Both the position numbers and the translations under genes were made by a program. Shown in pieces: positions 16,434-24,515 of a DNA stretch of 64,000 bases (position 1 is its first letter; each line of letters starts with the position of its first letter). A model generated the notes under the pieces. It did not search any database. It worked only from the letters and a program-made list of their open reading frames with translations, and was not told the DNA's origin. The stretch is from contig CAZOOV010000011.1 of the NCBI GenBank assembly GCA_964581515.1, positions 30,512 through 94,511 of the forward strand. Reading direction: 5' to 3'. The stretch comes from JACJVV01 sp964581515. Its GTDB lineage: Archaea; Nanobdellota; Nanobdellia; Woesearchaeales; JACJVV01.

Positions 16434-17741
16434 TTATCTAAACAAAAACCATACAAAAGCAGTTGATGCAATCACACTTACAACAGTAAAAGGAAGTCCA
16501 ATCTTAACAAATTCTAAAAAACTGTGTCTATGCCCTTTCTTCTTCAGAAGACCCATTGCAACTATGTTAGCTGAGGCACCAACAGGAGTTATATTTCCTC
16601 CAACACTAGCCCCAATGACAAGTCCAAAATAGAATAAATATGGAGAAACACCCATGAATTCTGCCACATTGCCTACTACTGGAAGCATTGCAGCAATAAA
16701 AGGAACATTATCAATAAATCCTGAAAAAATAACAGAACTCCACACTATAAGATTAAATGCAATGAAGACATTTGTTCCTGTAAGTGAAGCAATGAATGAA
16801 GCAAACCAATCCATGAATCCAACACTCACAAGAGCTTCTACCATGACAAAAATCCCTATAAGAAAACCAGCTGTATCCCAATCAAGTCTCTTGACCATTG
16901 GAAAAAAGTCTTCTTTCTCTTGGAAAAGATACCATATCCATATGAAAACTCCTGATAAGAAACAGATGATCCCTACATTATATTCATAGAAAAAGTTCAT
17001 AATGATATTACCCTTTCCAATATGATTGACTGAAGTAATGACAAGAAGAGCAATCATTACTATTAATGTGACTATTGGTGTATATGATTTTATGTTCCCA
17101 ATCTCCATTTTACCAATATAACTCTTAAATTTCCTGAAAATGAAGTAAAGTACAACTAATGAAGCAATTGCTGCTATTTGAACTGCAAAAAAAAGTGAAG
17201 GCTTACCCATAAAAAAGAAAAAATCATTGAATGTTAAACCAGCATGACTTGCTAAAAGAAGACTTGGAGGATCACCAATCATTGTTGCTACACCTTGAAG
17301 ATTAGATGATATTGCAATCCCTACAATTAATGGACCTGGATTAAATTTAAGTTTATGTGCAATATGCATAGCAATCGGAGCCACAATAAGGACTACAGCC
17401 ACATTTTCAACAACAATGCTTATGAAACCTGACAAGAAACATATCCCAAGCATAGCTACCCATAATTTAGTGGTATTGTTTACAATCTTTTCCGAAAGTA
17501 CCTCAGGTGCTTTTGAATATATGAACATCTCTGATATGAAAAGCATCCCGATATAGATACCTATAACATTCCAATTTATTGACATCAAACCATCAAAAGG
17601 AGAAATTACTCTAAATACCATAATCAAGAGTATAGCACTCCAAATGAAATATGTCTTTTTATGATAGAATAAAACTATCAAAGTATATGTAATGATAAAA
17701 AGAAGCACTACAAGACTCATTTGTGACAATAAATTAACCAT
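16434..17741 (-). CDS. Ion transporter superfamily permease (ArsB/NhaD-like)
   Basis: 435 residues and about 11-12 membrane helices. The repeats ENVAVVLIVAPIAMHIA...GIAISSNLQGVATMIGDPPSLLL and FIDNVPFIAAMLPVV...GASVGGNITPVGASANIVAMGL are the two inverted hairpin motifs (G-N-x-T-x-x-G-x-x-x-N) of the ArsB/NhaD/CitM superfamily. An intact first copy reads IGDPPS. Likely an Na+/H+ antiporter or anion exporter. Substrate cannot be set from sequence. Sodium extrusion would fit beside the membrane pyrophosphatase gene elsewhere in this window. Confidence 0.82.
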   Translation of the reverse strand: MVNLLSQMSLVVLLFIITYTLIVLFYHKKTYFIWSAILLIMVFRVISPFDGLMSINWNVIGIYIGMLFISEMFIYSKAPEVLSEKIVNNTTKLWVAMLGICFLSGFISIVVENVAVVLIVAPIAMHIAHKLKFNPGPLIVGIAISSNLQGVATMIGDPPSLLLASHAGLTFNDFFFFMGKPSLFFAVQIAAIASLVVLYFIFRKFKSYIGKMEIGNIKSYTPIVTLIVMIALLVITSVNHIGKGNIIMNFFYEYNVGIICFLSGVFIWIWYLFQEKEDFFPMVKRLDWDTAGFLIGIFVMVEALVSVGFMDWFASFIASLTGTNVFIAFNLIVWSSVIFSGFIDNVPFIAAMLPVVGNVAEFMGVSPYLFYFGLVIGASVGGNITPVGASANIVAMGLLKKKGHRHSFLEFVKIGLPFTVVSVIASTAFVWFLFR

Positions 17742-17944
17742 AAAGATTATCTTATTAAATGATTTATATACTCTTCGATAGAAATAAGTAAGAAAATAAA
17801 ACCAGTATTAGAATAATAAATATCAATAATGTATTAATAAAACATCAATAAGATATCAATAAAGAATCAACCAAAATCAATAATATGACGTGTCAATTGA
17901 GCACCAATAGCAACTTTTATAAAACACCTAAATACTACAAAATC

Positions 17945-18505
17945 ATGAAAGAATATTTTATCAATATAATTGATTTTTTACAAAACCTTTTATCAGGATT
18001 TGTAAATAAGATTTTAGTAGCTGTAATCATACTTCTTATCGGTTTTATATTAGGCAAAGTAGCAACTAGACTCGTTGAGAAAGGATTAAAGGAAATAGGA
18101 CTAAATAAAATAATCAAAGACGTTGGAGTTAAAATACCTCTAGAAGGCATTATCAGCAACTTTGTTCTTTATTTCATCTATTTCATATCTATAATAATGG
18201 CACTCAGCCACCTAGAGATAGCAACAGGAGTACTCAACACATTATCAGCTGTAATCATAATCTTGATAGGTATTTTCGTAGTTTTAAGTGTAAAAGATTT
18301 CATACCAAACATAATATCTGGAATCATATTACATCAAAAGTCAATGATTAAAGAAGGTGATATAATTTTAATTAATGATATGAAAGGAAAAGTTAAAGAG
18401 ATTACACTTCTAGATACAAAACTCGAGACAAAATCAGGAGATCTTATTATAGTCCCGAATTCTAACCTTACAAAAAACCAGATAGTCAAGAAAAAAAGAT
18501 TATAG
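17945..18505 (+). CDS. Short MscS-family mechanosensitive channel
   Basis: From ATG 17945 the protein is 186 residues: three hydrophobic helices (about 16-38, 60-82, 88-115) and the MscS beta domain IKEGDIILINDMKGKVKEITLLDTKLETKSGDLIIVPNS. The C-terminal alpha/beta vestibule domain is missing. The frame also contains ATG 17885, but a TTTATAAAA box at about 17914-17922 lies about 26 nt before 17945, favouring a leaderless start there. It would release solutes on osmotic downshock. Confidence 0.8.
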   Translation: MKEYFINIIDFLQNLLSGFVNKILVAVIILLIGFILGKVATRLVEKGLKEIGLNKIIKDVGVKIPLEGIISNFVLYFIYFISIIMALSHLEIATGVLNTLSAVIIILIGIFVVLSVKDFIPNIISGIILHQKSMIKEGDIILINDMKGKVKEITLLDTKLETKSGDLIIVPNSNLTKNQIVKKKRL

Positions 18506-18516
18506 ATAAATTAGAA

Positions 18517-18762
18517 TTAAAGTGATTCTAGCATAGAGACTACATTCCAAAGTTGTGTTCTTGTAAATGAATCAATATTAGAATCATCGTTAAGTTCATC
18601 AAAAATATGCATTACCTTATCAACTTTAATGGACTTATCAAGATCTTCTTTTAAGATACTCATTACTTCTCCCAATTTTGTTTTAACATTCTTAGGTACT
18701 GTAGAATCATCGTTAAGTTCATTAATAAATTCAATAATATTCTCTAAATTAAGCTCAGTCAT
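18517..18762 (-). CDS. UPF0147 family small helical protein
   Basis: 81 residues. NIIEFINELNDDSTVPKNVKTKLGEVMSIL and the internal near-repeat HIFDELNDDSNIDSFTRTQLWNVVSML match UPF0147, a small conserved archaeal helical family of unknown role. It overlaps the prefoldin beta stop by 4 nt, a conserved archaeal gene neighbourhood. Confidence 0.8.
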   Translation of the reverse strand: MTELNLENIIEFINELNDDSTVPKNVKTKLGEVMSILKEDLDKSIKVDKVMHIFDELNDDSNIDSFTRTQLWNVVSMLESL

Positions 18763-19100
18763 TTTTTCTCCTGTTGCTTCATCTCTTTCATTACTTCTTC
18801 TTGTATTACCTTAGCTTTTTCACGCATTGCTGTTTCTTGTTTTTCCACTGCCTTAATTCTGATATCACTATTACTCTTCTCTTCTTCAAGCTCTTTTTTC
18901 AAAACATCCTTTTTTGACTGAACCATAATATTGCCAATAATCTTATAACAGGTATCTGTAGAATTGATTTCTTCTAAAGCTGAATCTACTTCCATAAGTT
19001 TAGATTGAAGTTGTTGTTTTTGAAGATTAAAATTCTGCATCCCTTGCTCAAGAAGTTGTAATTGGGAAATTTTCTGTTCAGTCTCTTTATCGGGTGTCAT
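18759..19100 (-). CDS. pfdB: Prefoldin subunit beta
   Basis: 113 residues, two long coiled-coil helices around a central beta region (ALEEINSTDTCYKIIGNIMVQSKKDVLKKEL), the beta-prefoldin pattern. The N-terminal helix has QQLQSKLMEVDSALEEI. It assembles with two alpha subunits into the jellyfish hexamer that passes unfolded proteins to the thermosome. Lies in the L37Ae-RpoP-Pcc1-PfdB order common in archaea. Confidence 0.92.
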   Translation of the reverse strand: MTPDKETEQKISQLQLLEQGMQNFNLQKQQLQSKLMEVDSALEEINSTDTCYKIIGNIMVQSKKDVLKKELEEEKSNSDIRIKAVEKQETAMREKAKVIQEEVMKEMKQQEKK

Positions 19101-19106
19101 TTGTTT

Positions 19107-19170
19107 AAGATACCCCTCGTCATAATAAGTGGGGTTTACCTCATCTGCATTCCGCCGAAATAGGTATCTT
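19107..19170. repeat. Intergenic inverted repeat between pcc1 and pfdB
   Basis: AAGATACC at 19107-19114 is complementary to GGTATCTT at 19163-19170. An inner CCCC (19113-19116) can also pair with GGGG (19131-19134), partly competing with the outer stem. Could be a leader structure for pfdB or a small RNA. No box C/D or ACA elements are clear. Confidence 0.45.
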
Positions 19171-19210
19171 ATACATTAAAAATACCAATTGTTTACAACG
19201 GTTTGTATTT

Positions 19211-19420
19211 TTATTTTGTCACTGAGGAAGCTTTTTCATAAGCTTCTATTATCTTTATTATACCATTGATAGTTGCTTTAAAAGCAATTATATCTTTAGC
19301 AGAGATTATGATTCTGTTCTTATCGATTCTCACTGATGACCGATCTTTATCCCAGGCACTCTCTGCACTCAACACCTGCATTAGATCACTATCATCCAGC
19401 TCAATTATGGTCTTATACAT
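19211..19420 (-). CDS. pcc1: KEOPS complex subunit Pcc1
   Basis: 69 residues. RIIISAKDIIAFKATINGIIKIIEAYEKA is the Pcc1 signature (A-x-D-x-x-A-x-x-A-x-x-N). Pcc1 is the dimerisation subunit of KEOPS, which installs t6A37 on ANN-decoding tRNAs together with the YrdC/Sua5 enzyme. A YrdC-type gene is at 23935-24507. Confidence 0.82.
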   Translation of the reverse strand: MYKTIIELDDSDLMQVLSAESAWDKDRSSVRIDKNRIIISAKDIIAFKATINGIIKIIEAYEKASSVTK

Positions 19421-19433
19421 TATAACACTCTAA

Positions 19434-19571
19434 TTAACGAGCAACAATATTAGTAATCTTATCTCTAGGCTTAAAAAGGATCTTACTTCCGCAATAAGGA
19501 CATCTAACCCTCTTTCTAGTGAACTCAGTGTCTACTTCTTTATCACATACAAAACATTTGTATCTTGCCAT
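19434..19571 (-). CDS. rpoP: DNA-directed RNA polymerase subunit P (Rpb12-like)
   Basis: 45 residues from ATG at 19571 to TAA at 19434-19436. CFVCDKEVDTEF...RRVRCPYCGSKILFKPR-type zinc ribbon (two CxxC pairs) with the family ending in basic residues. The subunit helps hold RNA polymerase assembly and open-complex formation. It sits between pcc1 and L37Ae as in most archaea. Confidence 0.92.
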   Translation of the reverse strand: MARYKCFVCDKEVDTEFTRKRVRCPYCGSKILFKPRDKITNIVAR

Positions 19572-19591
19572 TTTTTATATTAGTCCAGCTA

Positions 19592-19846
19592 TCAAGCTGA
19601 AGCTGATTTTGTTCCTTCTTTAATTAATACTTTGTCTACTGTATAAGCTTTACTAGTGAATGTAAAACCACATTTTTTACATGACCAAATACCAACTGAA
19701 ACTCTCTTAACCTTATCATCATGGCATGAAGGACATTTATGTAATTTTCTCTGTTCGTGTTCAATCTTAGCGAACCTGTCTCTATTTCTTCTACCATATC
19801 TGGTCCCGAATTTATTCCCTGATTTCAAAATTTTTTCTTTTACCAT
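19592..19846 (-). CDS. rpl37ae: Large-subunit ribosomal protein L37Ae (eL43)
   Basis: 84 residues from ATG at 19846. SGNKFGTRYGRRNRDRFAKIE is the conserved basic N-terminus. HKCPSCHDDKVKRVSVGIWSCKKCGFTFTSKAY is the eL43 zinc ribbon. The reading frame extends further upstream to 19918, but that would overlap the tRNA-Pro gene and adds no conserved sequence. Starts the L37Ae-RpoP-Pcc1-prefoldin cluster. Confidence 0.94.
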   Translation of the reverse strand: MVKEKILKSGNKFGTRYGRRNRDRFAKIEHEQRKLHKCPSCHDDKVKRVSVGIWSCKKCGFTFTSKAYTVDKVLIKEGTKSASA

Positions 19847-19894
19847 TTTTAACTCATTGTGATATTTTTTAATGTTAATCGTTGTGATGTAATA

Positions 19895-19998
19895 TGGGGC
19901 TGCCCAGACATTCGGCAACCCAATATAATTGGATGCATTCGAACTGGGGTCTTAACGTCCCAAACGTCAAATGATAGACCAAGCTACACTACAGCCCC
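19895..19998 (-). tRNA. tRNA-Pro(TGG) with a 29-nt intron in the T loop
   Basis: Complement strand. Acceptor GGGGCTG/CAGCCCC is perfect. The anticodon arm is TGACG-TTTGGGA-CGTTA with anticodon TGG. The T stem CCCAG/CTGGG is split by 29 nt inserted after TTCGAA(T), i.e. position 59/60 or 60/61. Removing it leaves a normal TTCGAAT loop and a 75-nt tRNA. The insert folds on itself: GCA/TGC outside, CCAAT/ATTGG inside. CGAATG is repeated at both junctions. Non-canonical T-loop introns spliced through bulge-helix-bulge motifs are known mainly in Thermoproteales. A TTTATAAAT box lies about 30 nt upstream. Confidence 0.88.
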
Positions 19999-20101
19999 AC
20001 AAATCATGATTTATGAATTCCGAACTATTTATAAAGCTTTTCGTTGAAGAAGCAAAAACCATTCCCAAACCTTTATAAACCATTTTCAAATACAAATAAT
20101 T

Positions 20102-21205
20102 ATGGCAATTGGCTCAAAAGAGAAGTTTGAACTAACGAAATTTGTAAAAGAATTAAAAAAGCATAGAGGCAGGCATACAGAACTGGTTAGTGTCTATGTT
20201 CCTGCAGGATATGACTTAAATAAGATAGTTTCACATCTATCTCAAGAGCAAGGAACTGCCTCAAACATCAAATCCACTTCTACAAGAAAGAATGTAGAAG
20301 ACGCATTAGAACGTATGATTCAACATCTTAAACTCTTCAAACAGACACCACCACACGGCCTTGCCGCATTTTCAGGCAATGTTGCTGAACGTGAAGGTCA
20401 AAGTGATGTCAAAGTATGGAGTATTGAACCACCAGTTGCGATGAATCAACGCTTATACAGGTGCGACAAGCTTTTTGTCGTTGAGCCATTATATGACATG
20501 ATGGAAATCAAAGAAGTATATGGCCTAGTTGTAATGGATAGAAGAGAATGTAGTGTTGCTTTTCTAAAAGGCAAGACAATAATACCATTAGCGCATGAAA
20601 CATCAAATGTCCCTGGAAAAACAAGAGCAGGTGGACAGTCATCAGCAAGGTATATGAGGCTCAGAGAAGACGCAGCAAAAGATTTCTACAAGAAGATTGC
20701 AGCTACGATAAAAGATAACTTCTTTGAAGTCAAAGATTTGAAAGGAATAATTATGGGTGGACCAGGACCTTCAAAATATGAACTCATCGATAAGCATGAC
20801 TATATTACAAACGAGCTGAAAAAGAAAATCATAGGCGTAAAAGATATCTCATATACTGACAATTTCGGTCTTCAAGAGCTTGTAGACAAAAGCGAAGACC
20901 TGTTAGCAAATGAAGCGCTTGTCGATGAGAAAAGAATAATGGCTAAATTTTTCGAACTTCTAAATAAGGATCAAGATATGGTCTCATATGGAGAAAAACA
21001 TGTCAAAGACTCACTCGAAAAAGGAGCAGTAGAGACACTTCTTCTTAGCGAATCTGTTGAGGACGATAAGATTGAAGAATTTGAAGAACTTGCTAAAGAA
21101 TATAGTACCACAGTTGAAATCATATCTACTGAGACAAGAGAAGGAAAACAATTGAAAGACATGGGTAAATTCGCAGCAATTCTAAGATATAAGATTAATT
21201 ATTAG
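20102..21205 (+). CDS. prf1: Peptide chain release factor aRF1
   Basis: Recognises all three stops and triggers peptide release. NIKS stop-codon motif is seen as TASNIKS (residue about 60). The catalytic GGQ is in RAGGQSSARY (near 180). The middle and C-terminal aRF1 domains follow (GIIMGGPGPSKYEL; then VETLLLSESV). At 367 residues it is about 45 shorter than typical aRF1, mostly in the C-terminal minidomain. It pairs functionally with the ABCE1 recycling factor at 42389. Confidence 0.95.
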   Translation: MAIGSKEKFELTKFVKELKKHRGRHTELVSVYVPAGYDLNKIVSHLSQEQGTASNIKSTSTRKNVEDALERMIQHLKLFKQTPPHGLAAFSGNVAEREGQSDVKVWSIEPPVAMNQRLYRCDKLFVVEPLYDMMEIKEVYGLVVMDRRECSVAFLKGKTIIPLAHETSNVPGKTRAGGQSSARYMRLREDAAKDFYKKIAATIKDNFFEVKDLKGIIMGGPGPSKYELIDKHDYITNELKKKIIGVKDISYTDNFGLQELVDKSEDLLANEALVDEKRIMAKFFELLNKDQDMVSYGEKHVKDSLEKGAVETLLLSESVEDDKIEEFEELAKEYSTTVEIISTETREGKQLKDMGKFAAILRYKINY

Positions 21206-21253
21206 AATTTAAACAATAATATCAATTAAACAAAGATAACTCAAAATAACAAC

Positions 21254-21838
21254 TCAAATAGAATCATATCTTTTACTCTTCTTAAGTCCTTTAACAAAAG
21301 CCACACCATAGTCAAGAGGCACTGCAAAAACTGCTGCAGCCATCATACCAACTACAAAAAACTTCATAAAATGATAGAACTGTTGATCCCATATTATCTT
21401 TCCAGTAATTGCTAAAGCAAATATCGTAACTATCATCATAATTGAAAAAGTAAATAACCCTCTTCTTCCTGCAATCCGAGCTGATTCAAACTTTGAATTA
21501 CCTGCAAAATAAGCAATAGCTCCAGTAAATAAGAACCATCCACCTCCTCCAATAAGAAGAATAATATATAATAAATTAAGATCTACCAGTAAAGAAAGAC
21601 CTAAAAGAGTAGGACTAAGCAACCAAACAGCAAGACCAAGTATGCTGCCAAACAAAGATAATAAAAAATCCTGTACTTTGAAGAATACAAGGAAGTCTAT
21701 GTTATACTTCGAAAAATAAATCTCACCTGTACTGAGATGATGTGATATATGACTACTTTTATTTTCTTGACTTTTAATCTTACCAGTATTCTTACTCTTC
21801 TTATTTCCTTTTTTCTGTTTACTAGGTTTTTTCTTCAT
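21254..21838 (-). CDS. Multi-spanning membrane protein, Lys-rich N-terminus
   Basis: 194 residues. A strongly basic first 25 residues (KKKPSKQKKGNKKSKN) precede a short soluble stretch and about four membrane helices (roughly 60-80, 83-105, 128-147, 158-176). No catalytic motif or known family is recognised. Begins 14 nt after the stop of a second gene of the same general build (21853-22389), so the two form an operon and may be distantly related partners. Confidence 0.55.
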   Translation of the reverse strand: MKKKPSKQKKGNKKSKNTGKIKSQENKSSHISHHLSTGEIYFSKYNIDFLVFFKVQDFLLSLFGSILGLAVWLLSPTLLGLSLLVDLNLLYIILLIGGGGWFLFTGAIAYFAGNSKFESARIAGRRGLFTFSIMMIVTIFALAITGKIIWDQQFYHFMKFFVVGMMAAAVFAVPLDYGVAFVKGLKKSKRYDSI

Positions 21839-21852
21839 TTTCTACTTTCAAT

Positions 21853-22389
21853 TCACTTCTTAAGGAATGAAAATGTAACTGCACCAAACATACCTACTGA
21901 TTGCGCAGCTAAATAATTTCTAAGTATTTCAATATTAGTCAAACTATAAGTCATTTTGTTTACTAAAATAAGCAATAATACTATAATCATAAAGACTGAA
22001 AAATATGTAAAGAAAAATCTCATCACCAGTTTTCTAAGAAACCAAGGATCAGCAGATATTGAATCTCTGAATTCATAATTGAGTGCCAATACCACAGCAA
22101 GTATGAAAAAAGCATGTATATAAAAAAGAAGATTAGTCTTCATGTGAGGAATATAATCCCAAAAACTAGTATTGATAAATGTTGGAAGTCCAAATACACA
22201 ACAGCCTATAAGTATCTGTGAGAAATCATTAAAAGAGAAATGCTCAACTTCTTTGAAAGTTTTCTGTTGTTGTATCTTATCCTTGTTAATATCCTTACTT
22301 ATCTGTCTAAGCAACTTTTCTTCTTTTTCTCTAATCTCATCAAGCTCTTCTTTAATATCTTCTTTTTTCGAATTTTTGCTCTTTTTCAT
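21853..22389 (-). CDS. Multi-spanning membrane protein, charged coiled N-terminus
   Basis: 178 residues. An initial charged coiled-coil-like segment (about 1-50, KEELDEIREKEEKLLRQ) is followed by about four membrane helices, beginning near SFNDFSQILIGCCVFG. The pattern resembles DUF2391-type integral membrane proteins, but I cannot confirm this. First gene of the pair with 21254-21838. Confidence 0.55.
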   Translation of the reverse strand: MKKSKNSKKEDIKEELDEIREKEEKLLRQISKDINKDKIQQQKTFKEVEHFSFNDFSQILIGCCVFGLPTFINTSFWDYIPHMKTNLLFYIHAFFILAVVLALNYEFRDSISADPWFLRKLVMRFFFTYFSVFMIIVLLLILVNKMTYSLTNIEILRNYLAAQSVGMFGAVTFSFLKK

Positions 22390-22478
22390 GTATTAACATA
22401 TGAAACAAGAATGTTCTTTTTAAACTTATTTTGCTCTTATATAATAACAACAGCAAGAAATACCATTTGCAAGAATAA

Positions 22479-23402
22479 TCACATTATCTGTTTTATGTAC
22501 TCAGTGGCGTAGCTTCCTTTCGGCAAGGTAAAAGATACAGTACACTTCTTCATGCCAGAATTAAGCTCATCATCTTCTAAATCACTTACATTCAAATCTT
22601 CAACATTAACAAAAACAGCTCTATCTCCACCTTCAAGACCCATTCCTTGTAATTTACGCAAAATAAAATCCCTTATACCAACATTTTCATCTCCCAAAAC
22701 CTTGTCAATGTACTCATTACTATCTATACCAAATCCAATCATAGGCATATTAAAATTCTTATCATTACTATCATCATCCAAATAAAGATCAACACATTTG
22801 TTCCACAAAAAACTTTGGTAAGCATGTAAATAAAGTCTCAACAAAGATTTATCATATCTATTCAGAGTCCCAAGAGCGTCTTGCTTGCTAAGATCCAACT
22901 GATTAATCTCATTAATCAATTCTACAGCTACTGCATAATCACCCTTAATTATACTTCTGCCAATATCAACATTCTTATTAGAAAATCTTTGCTCACCAAA
23001 ATAATTAACCATCCTTTCAATTTTTTTAATATCCCCAGCAAGGTTCTCATCAATATTTCTAATTACAATCTTAAATTTATTACCCTTTAGACATCCTGGA
23101 AATAATCTCTCACTACGAAAACCAACTAAGTTTAATTTAATATTATCAAAATCATATTCTTCATCCAACTCCCTGCCACCTAAAATAGAAACAAACTGTA
23201 CTGTAATAGCATTCTTATCCTTTAGACCAGCGTAACCAATCTCCCTAACATTTAGCTTAGCAGAAATTAATCTAACTGCGTCTATCGTACTATAGCCCTT
23301 CTTCCAGAGCTTATATACATGATATTTACCTGATTCTGCCAGAGGATAATCTATTACCTCCTCAACAAGGAAATCATCAGGTTTTTGCTTAAGCTTATAC
23401 AT
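22479..23402 (-). CDS. truD: tRNA pseudouridine synthase TruD
   Basis: From ATG at 23402 the protein is 307 residues and opens MYKLKQKPDDFLVEEV, the TruD N-terminal signature. The catalytic Asp is in GYAGLKDKNAITVQ. YGEQRF-type NYFGEQRFSNKNVDIG and the closing FTLPKGSYATEYIK are also TruD hallmarks. It makes psi13 in tRNAs. The frame extends 31 codons upstream to 23495, but those residues precede the family start. Shorter than many archaeal TruD (about 400), so the inserted TRUD domain is trimmed. Confidence 0.92.
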   Translation of the reverse strand: MYKLKQKPDDFLVEEVIDYPLAESGKYHVYKLWKKGYSTIDAVRLISAKLNVREIGYAGLKDKNAITVQFVSILGGRELDEEYDFDNIKLNLVGFRSERLFPGCLKGNKFKIVIRNIDENLAGDIKKIERMVNYFGEQRFSNKNVDIGRSIIKGDYAVAVELINEINQLDLSKQDALGTLNRYDKSLLRLYLHAYQSFLWNKCVDLYLDDDSNDKNFNMPMIGFGIDSNEYIDKVLGDENVGIRDFILRKLQGMGLEGGDRAVFVNVEDLNVSDLEDDELNSGMKKCTVSFTLPKGSYATEYIKQIM

Positions 23403-23620
23403 AATAACCAGGATATTAAGTCCATTTAAATATCTTAGCCCAGCACCCATAGTCACTGGACATTCATCAGTAGGGTATTTAAACAAATTGAACAATCTAT
23501 ATTACATAACACATAATCTTGGCTAATGAAAACCAAGGTTATTATTTAAATTAAAAGCAGGAGAAATTCCTGCAATTATACTCACTACCTAACCCAGATC
23601 AACCAAAAAAAACAAAAGAG

Positions 23621-23749
23621 GTGATCAAGATTTACGCAACAGACACTAAAACGATAAAGGACTTATTTTACAAACAAATGGCAGAATTAACAAGAAGGAC
23701 AAATTCATTTGATTATCAATTTTCAGATCAATGGACCCCTAAATATTAG
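23621..23749 (+). CDS. Possible small protein or leader peptide (42 aa)
   Basis: GAGGTGATC at 23618-23626 is a perfect match to the archaeal anti-Shine-Dalgarno. The frame containing it, read from GTG at 23621 or from an ATT at 23630, runs to TAG at 23747. The predicted peptide IYATDTKTIKDLFYKQMAEL... is amphipathic and soluble. A terminator-like hairpin follows about 30 nt later. The combination of strong ribosome site, short frame and terminator makes a real small gene plausible, but the start codon is unclear. Confidence 0.4.
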   Translation: MIKIYATDTKTIKDLFYKQMAELTRRTNSFDYQFSDQWTPKY

Positions 23750-23777
23750 CGCTATTTCTCATACCACACACCTCTGC

Positions 23778-23812
23778 CACCTCTCCCGGGGTGGTCTTTT
23801 ATTTTTTTTATT
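23778..23812 (+). terminator. GC-rich hairpin with T tract
   Basis: GCCACC...GGGTGG can pair around a CTCCCGG loop and is followed by TCTTTTATTTTTTTTATTT. This is the most GC-rich spot in the surrounding gap and looks like a terminator for the small upstream frame. Confidence 0.5.
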
Positions 23813-23934
23813 TCTAGTTTTATATAAACTATATAGCAACGTTAAAAAAGCCCAAAATATTCTCAATAATACTTATTATTACCTCAATATAGTCTATAAT
23901 AAGTTTTATAAATAAATCCACATTTGCTGATACC

Positions 23935-24507
23935 ATGTTAAACTACAGTAAAGCTGAATTTGAACTGAGAACAGACGCAATCTTAAACAAGATAGTAGAA
24001 GGTGGTATCTTTATCCATCCGACAGATACTATCTATGGATTAAGCTGTGATGCAACAAACTCTGACGCTGTCAAAAAAGTAAGAGAAATGAAAGACAGAT
24101 ACGAAAGACCATTCAGTATTATAGTTCCATCAAAAACATGGATAAGAGAAAACTGTGAAGTAGATGAAAGTGTAATAAAATGGCTTAAGAAATTACCAGG
24201 CCCATACACATTAATATTAAAATTAAAGAATAAAAAAGCTATTGCTCCTGAAGTCAATGCAGGCATGGATACAATAGGAGTAAGAATTCCTGATCATTGG
24301 TTCCATAAAGCATGTGAACTGCTAGGAAAACCTATAGTGAGTACATCAGCAAACCAAGTAGGTAGCAACTTCATGACATCTGTTGAAGATCTTAATGTTA
24401 ACATAAAAGCAAAAACTGATTTCATAATTTATGAAGGAGAAAAACAAGGAAAACCTTCTACATTAATCAACTTGACTGAAAAGAAAGAATCAATCAAGGA
24501 GAGATAA
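23935..24507 (+). CDS. YrdC/Sua5-type L-threonylcarbamoyladenylate synthase
   Basis: 190 residues. GGIFIHPTDTIYGLSCDATN near residue 23 and IVSTSANQVGSNF near 135 are the substrate and nucleotide motifs. MKDRYERPFSIIV covers the conserved K-x-R-P-x-x-x-x-x region. It makes the TC-AMP used by KEOPS to form t6A37. The protein is YrdC-sized and lacks the extra Sua5 domain. Functional partner Pcc1 is encoded at 19211. Confidence 0.9.
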   Translation: MLNYSKAEFELRTDAILNKIVEGGIFIHPTDTIYGLSCDATNSDAVKKVREMKDRYERPFSIIVPSKTWIRENCEVDESVIKWLKKLPGPYTLILKLKNKKAIAPEVNAGMDTIGVRIPDHWFHKACELLGKPIVSTSANQVGSNFMTSVEDLNVNIKAKTDFIIYEGEKQGKPSTLINLTEKKESIKER

Positions 24508-24515
24508 TTCTTAAA

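Larger units (their letters stand above)
23403..23934. other. Long intergenic region between truD and the YrdC gene
   Basis: About 530 bases between divergent genes. It holds the truD promoter, a possible 42-codon reading frame with a perfect Shine-Dalgarno (23621-23749), a GC-rich hairpin with T tract (about 23778-23812), and the promoter of the YrdC gene (TTTATAAATA at about 23904-23914). Nothing else was seen. Confidence 0.6.

Noticed and set aside
19107..19170. Box C/D guide RNA
   Set aside because: TGACGA and GATGAG resemble degenerate C boxes, but no CTGA D box is correctly placed.
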